A stretch of 64,000 nucleotides of DNA. It comes from Vicinamibacteria bacterium (GTDB lineage: Bacteria > Acidobacteriota > Vicinamibacteria > Fen-336). Positions 63,576-64,000 of this stretch are shown here, piece by piece (within the stretch, counting starts at the first letter, position 1; every line of letters starts with the position of its first letter). The stretch is from the NCBI GenBank assembly GCA_035570235.1, contig DATMML010000015.1, forward strand, positions 124,001 to 188,000, written 5' to 3'. The notes beneath the pieces are model-generated. The model ran no database searches, had not been told where the DNA came from, and saw only the letters and a list, made by a program, of their open reading frames with translations. Both the position numbers and the translations under genes were made by a program.

Positions 63576-64000
63576 TCAGCGACGTACGGCGTCGGTCTCG
63601 GCCATTCGAGCCAGGATCGAATGGGCCAGCGCCAGGGCCCGCCGACCGTCCCCACCCGTCACCACGGGCTGAGAGCGCCTCAAGACCGCCTCCAGGAAGG
63701 CCTCGTCTTGCCGCCGCAGCGGCTCCTCCTCGGGGGCACTCGTCCTTTCCGCGCTGATCTCGGGCCTCCCGTCCGCCCCCTGTGTCAGACGGCAGACCTG
63801 GGCCTCTCGGCCGGCAAAATCGACGGAAACGTAGGTCCGGGGTGAGAAAACCCGGAATTTCCGCACCTTGTCCATGGAGACACGGCTCGCGGTCAGGTTG
63901 GCGATCAGTCCGGAGGCGAAACGCAAGCGGGCGTTAGCAATGTCCACCTTCGGGGTCAGCACCGGGACCCCCACCGCGTCCACCTGGAGCGCCTCCGAAC
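63576..64000 (-). CDS. Gfo/Idh/MocA oxidoreductase, C-terminal part (cut by the right edge)
   Basis: The frame is open from the window edge down to a stop at 63576, about 141 residues. The segment A-V-G-V-P-V-L-T-x-K-V-D-I-A-N-A-R-L, then N-L-T-A-S-R-V-S and the end A-L-A-L-A-H-S-I-L resemble the C-terminal half of UDP-N-acetylglucosamine 3-dehydrogenase (GnnA), which acts in lipid A synthesis. The GTG at 63983 is internal, not the start. The GnnA match is a resemblance by eye; the rest of the gene lies outside. Confidence 0.72.
   Translation of the reverse strand, partial: SEALQVDAVGVPVLTPKVDIANARLRFASGLIANLTASRVSMDKVRKFRVFSPRTYVSVDFAGREAQVCRLTQGADGRPEISAERTSAPEEEPLRRQDEAFLEAVLRRSQPVVTGGDGRRALALAHSILARMAETDAVRR

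Noticed and set aside
63458-63655. 65-codon minus-strand frame overlapping the TonB-like start
   Set aside because: It overlaps two better-supported genes in another frame and has no family pattern.

Overview
The window is 64 kb of GC-rich bacterial chromosome, densely coding, with many GTG and TTG starts and 1-4 nt start/stop overlaps. Gene content points to a Gram-negative, respiratory, soil-type bacterium, most likely Acidobacteriota. The indications are LPS export genes (an LptF-LptG fusion, LptE), TonB, a DUF4388 protein, a 2-oxoacid:ferredoxin oxidoreductase without a separate gamma subunit, secreted Tat-dependent sugar-oxidation genes and a BlaI/BlaR1-like pair with helical repeats. 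The phylum is inferred from gene content; no rRNA or tRNA gene was seen.

Layout. 1-4.1 kb (+): tail of a probable MoxR ATPase, DUF58, a DUF4129-type membrane protein and an ATP-dependent DNA ligase. 4.2-10.8 kb: a sugar cluster with a GMC flavoprotein, its Tat-carrying small subunit, a Gfo/Idh/MocA oxidoreductase, a DUF1080 hydrolase and two xylose-isomerase-like barrel proteins. This set resembles a 3-keto-glycoside oxidation and cleavage pathway. 11-12.7 kb: a membrane diguanylate cyclase. 12.7-16.7 kb (-): a DUF4398-like lipoprotein and a 2-oxoacid:ferredoxin oxidoreductase operon led by a small NapD-like protein; three direct repeats abut its promoter. 16.9-19.3 kb: a secreted TPR protein and a HAD acid phosphatase lipoprotein. 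19.4-23.4 kb: a cupredoxin, then blaI, an M56 peptidase and a secreted protein. The last two share a 29-residue repeat, and blaI has two near-identical operators 21 bp apart. 23.9-32.6 kb: an accessory stretch with a Tat Gfo/Idh protein, YdeI-like and DinB-like proteins, a PIN toxin-antitoxin pair, a SpoIIE-type phosphatase, a response regulator with a hybrid-like kinase, and an exported O-methyltransferase.

32.6-64 kb is mostly core genome on the minus strand: cupin, thrC and thrB; lptFG (+); metK, xerD, an outer-membrane protein and murJ; rpsT (+) overlapping holA; lptE, leuS, an HDAC-family enzyme, ETF-QO, etfA and etfB; the fatty-acid run DUF177-rpmF-plsX-fabD-fabG-acpP-fabF; deoB, miaA and a DUF4388 protein; a SpoIID-domain protein, TonB and a Gfo/Idh gene cut by the right edge.

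The strongest candidate for an undescribed system is the BlaI, M56-repeat and secreted-repeat module at 20.0-23.4 kb. Other regulatory signals of note are a TetR/FadR-like inverted repeat over the etfBA promoter, between the fatty-acid-synthesis and electron-transfer-flavoprotein genes, and the triple direct repeat at the kor promoter. Promoters, operators and hairpins were found by eye; no computation, homology search or folding was run.
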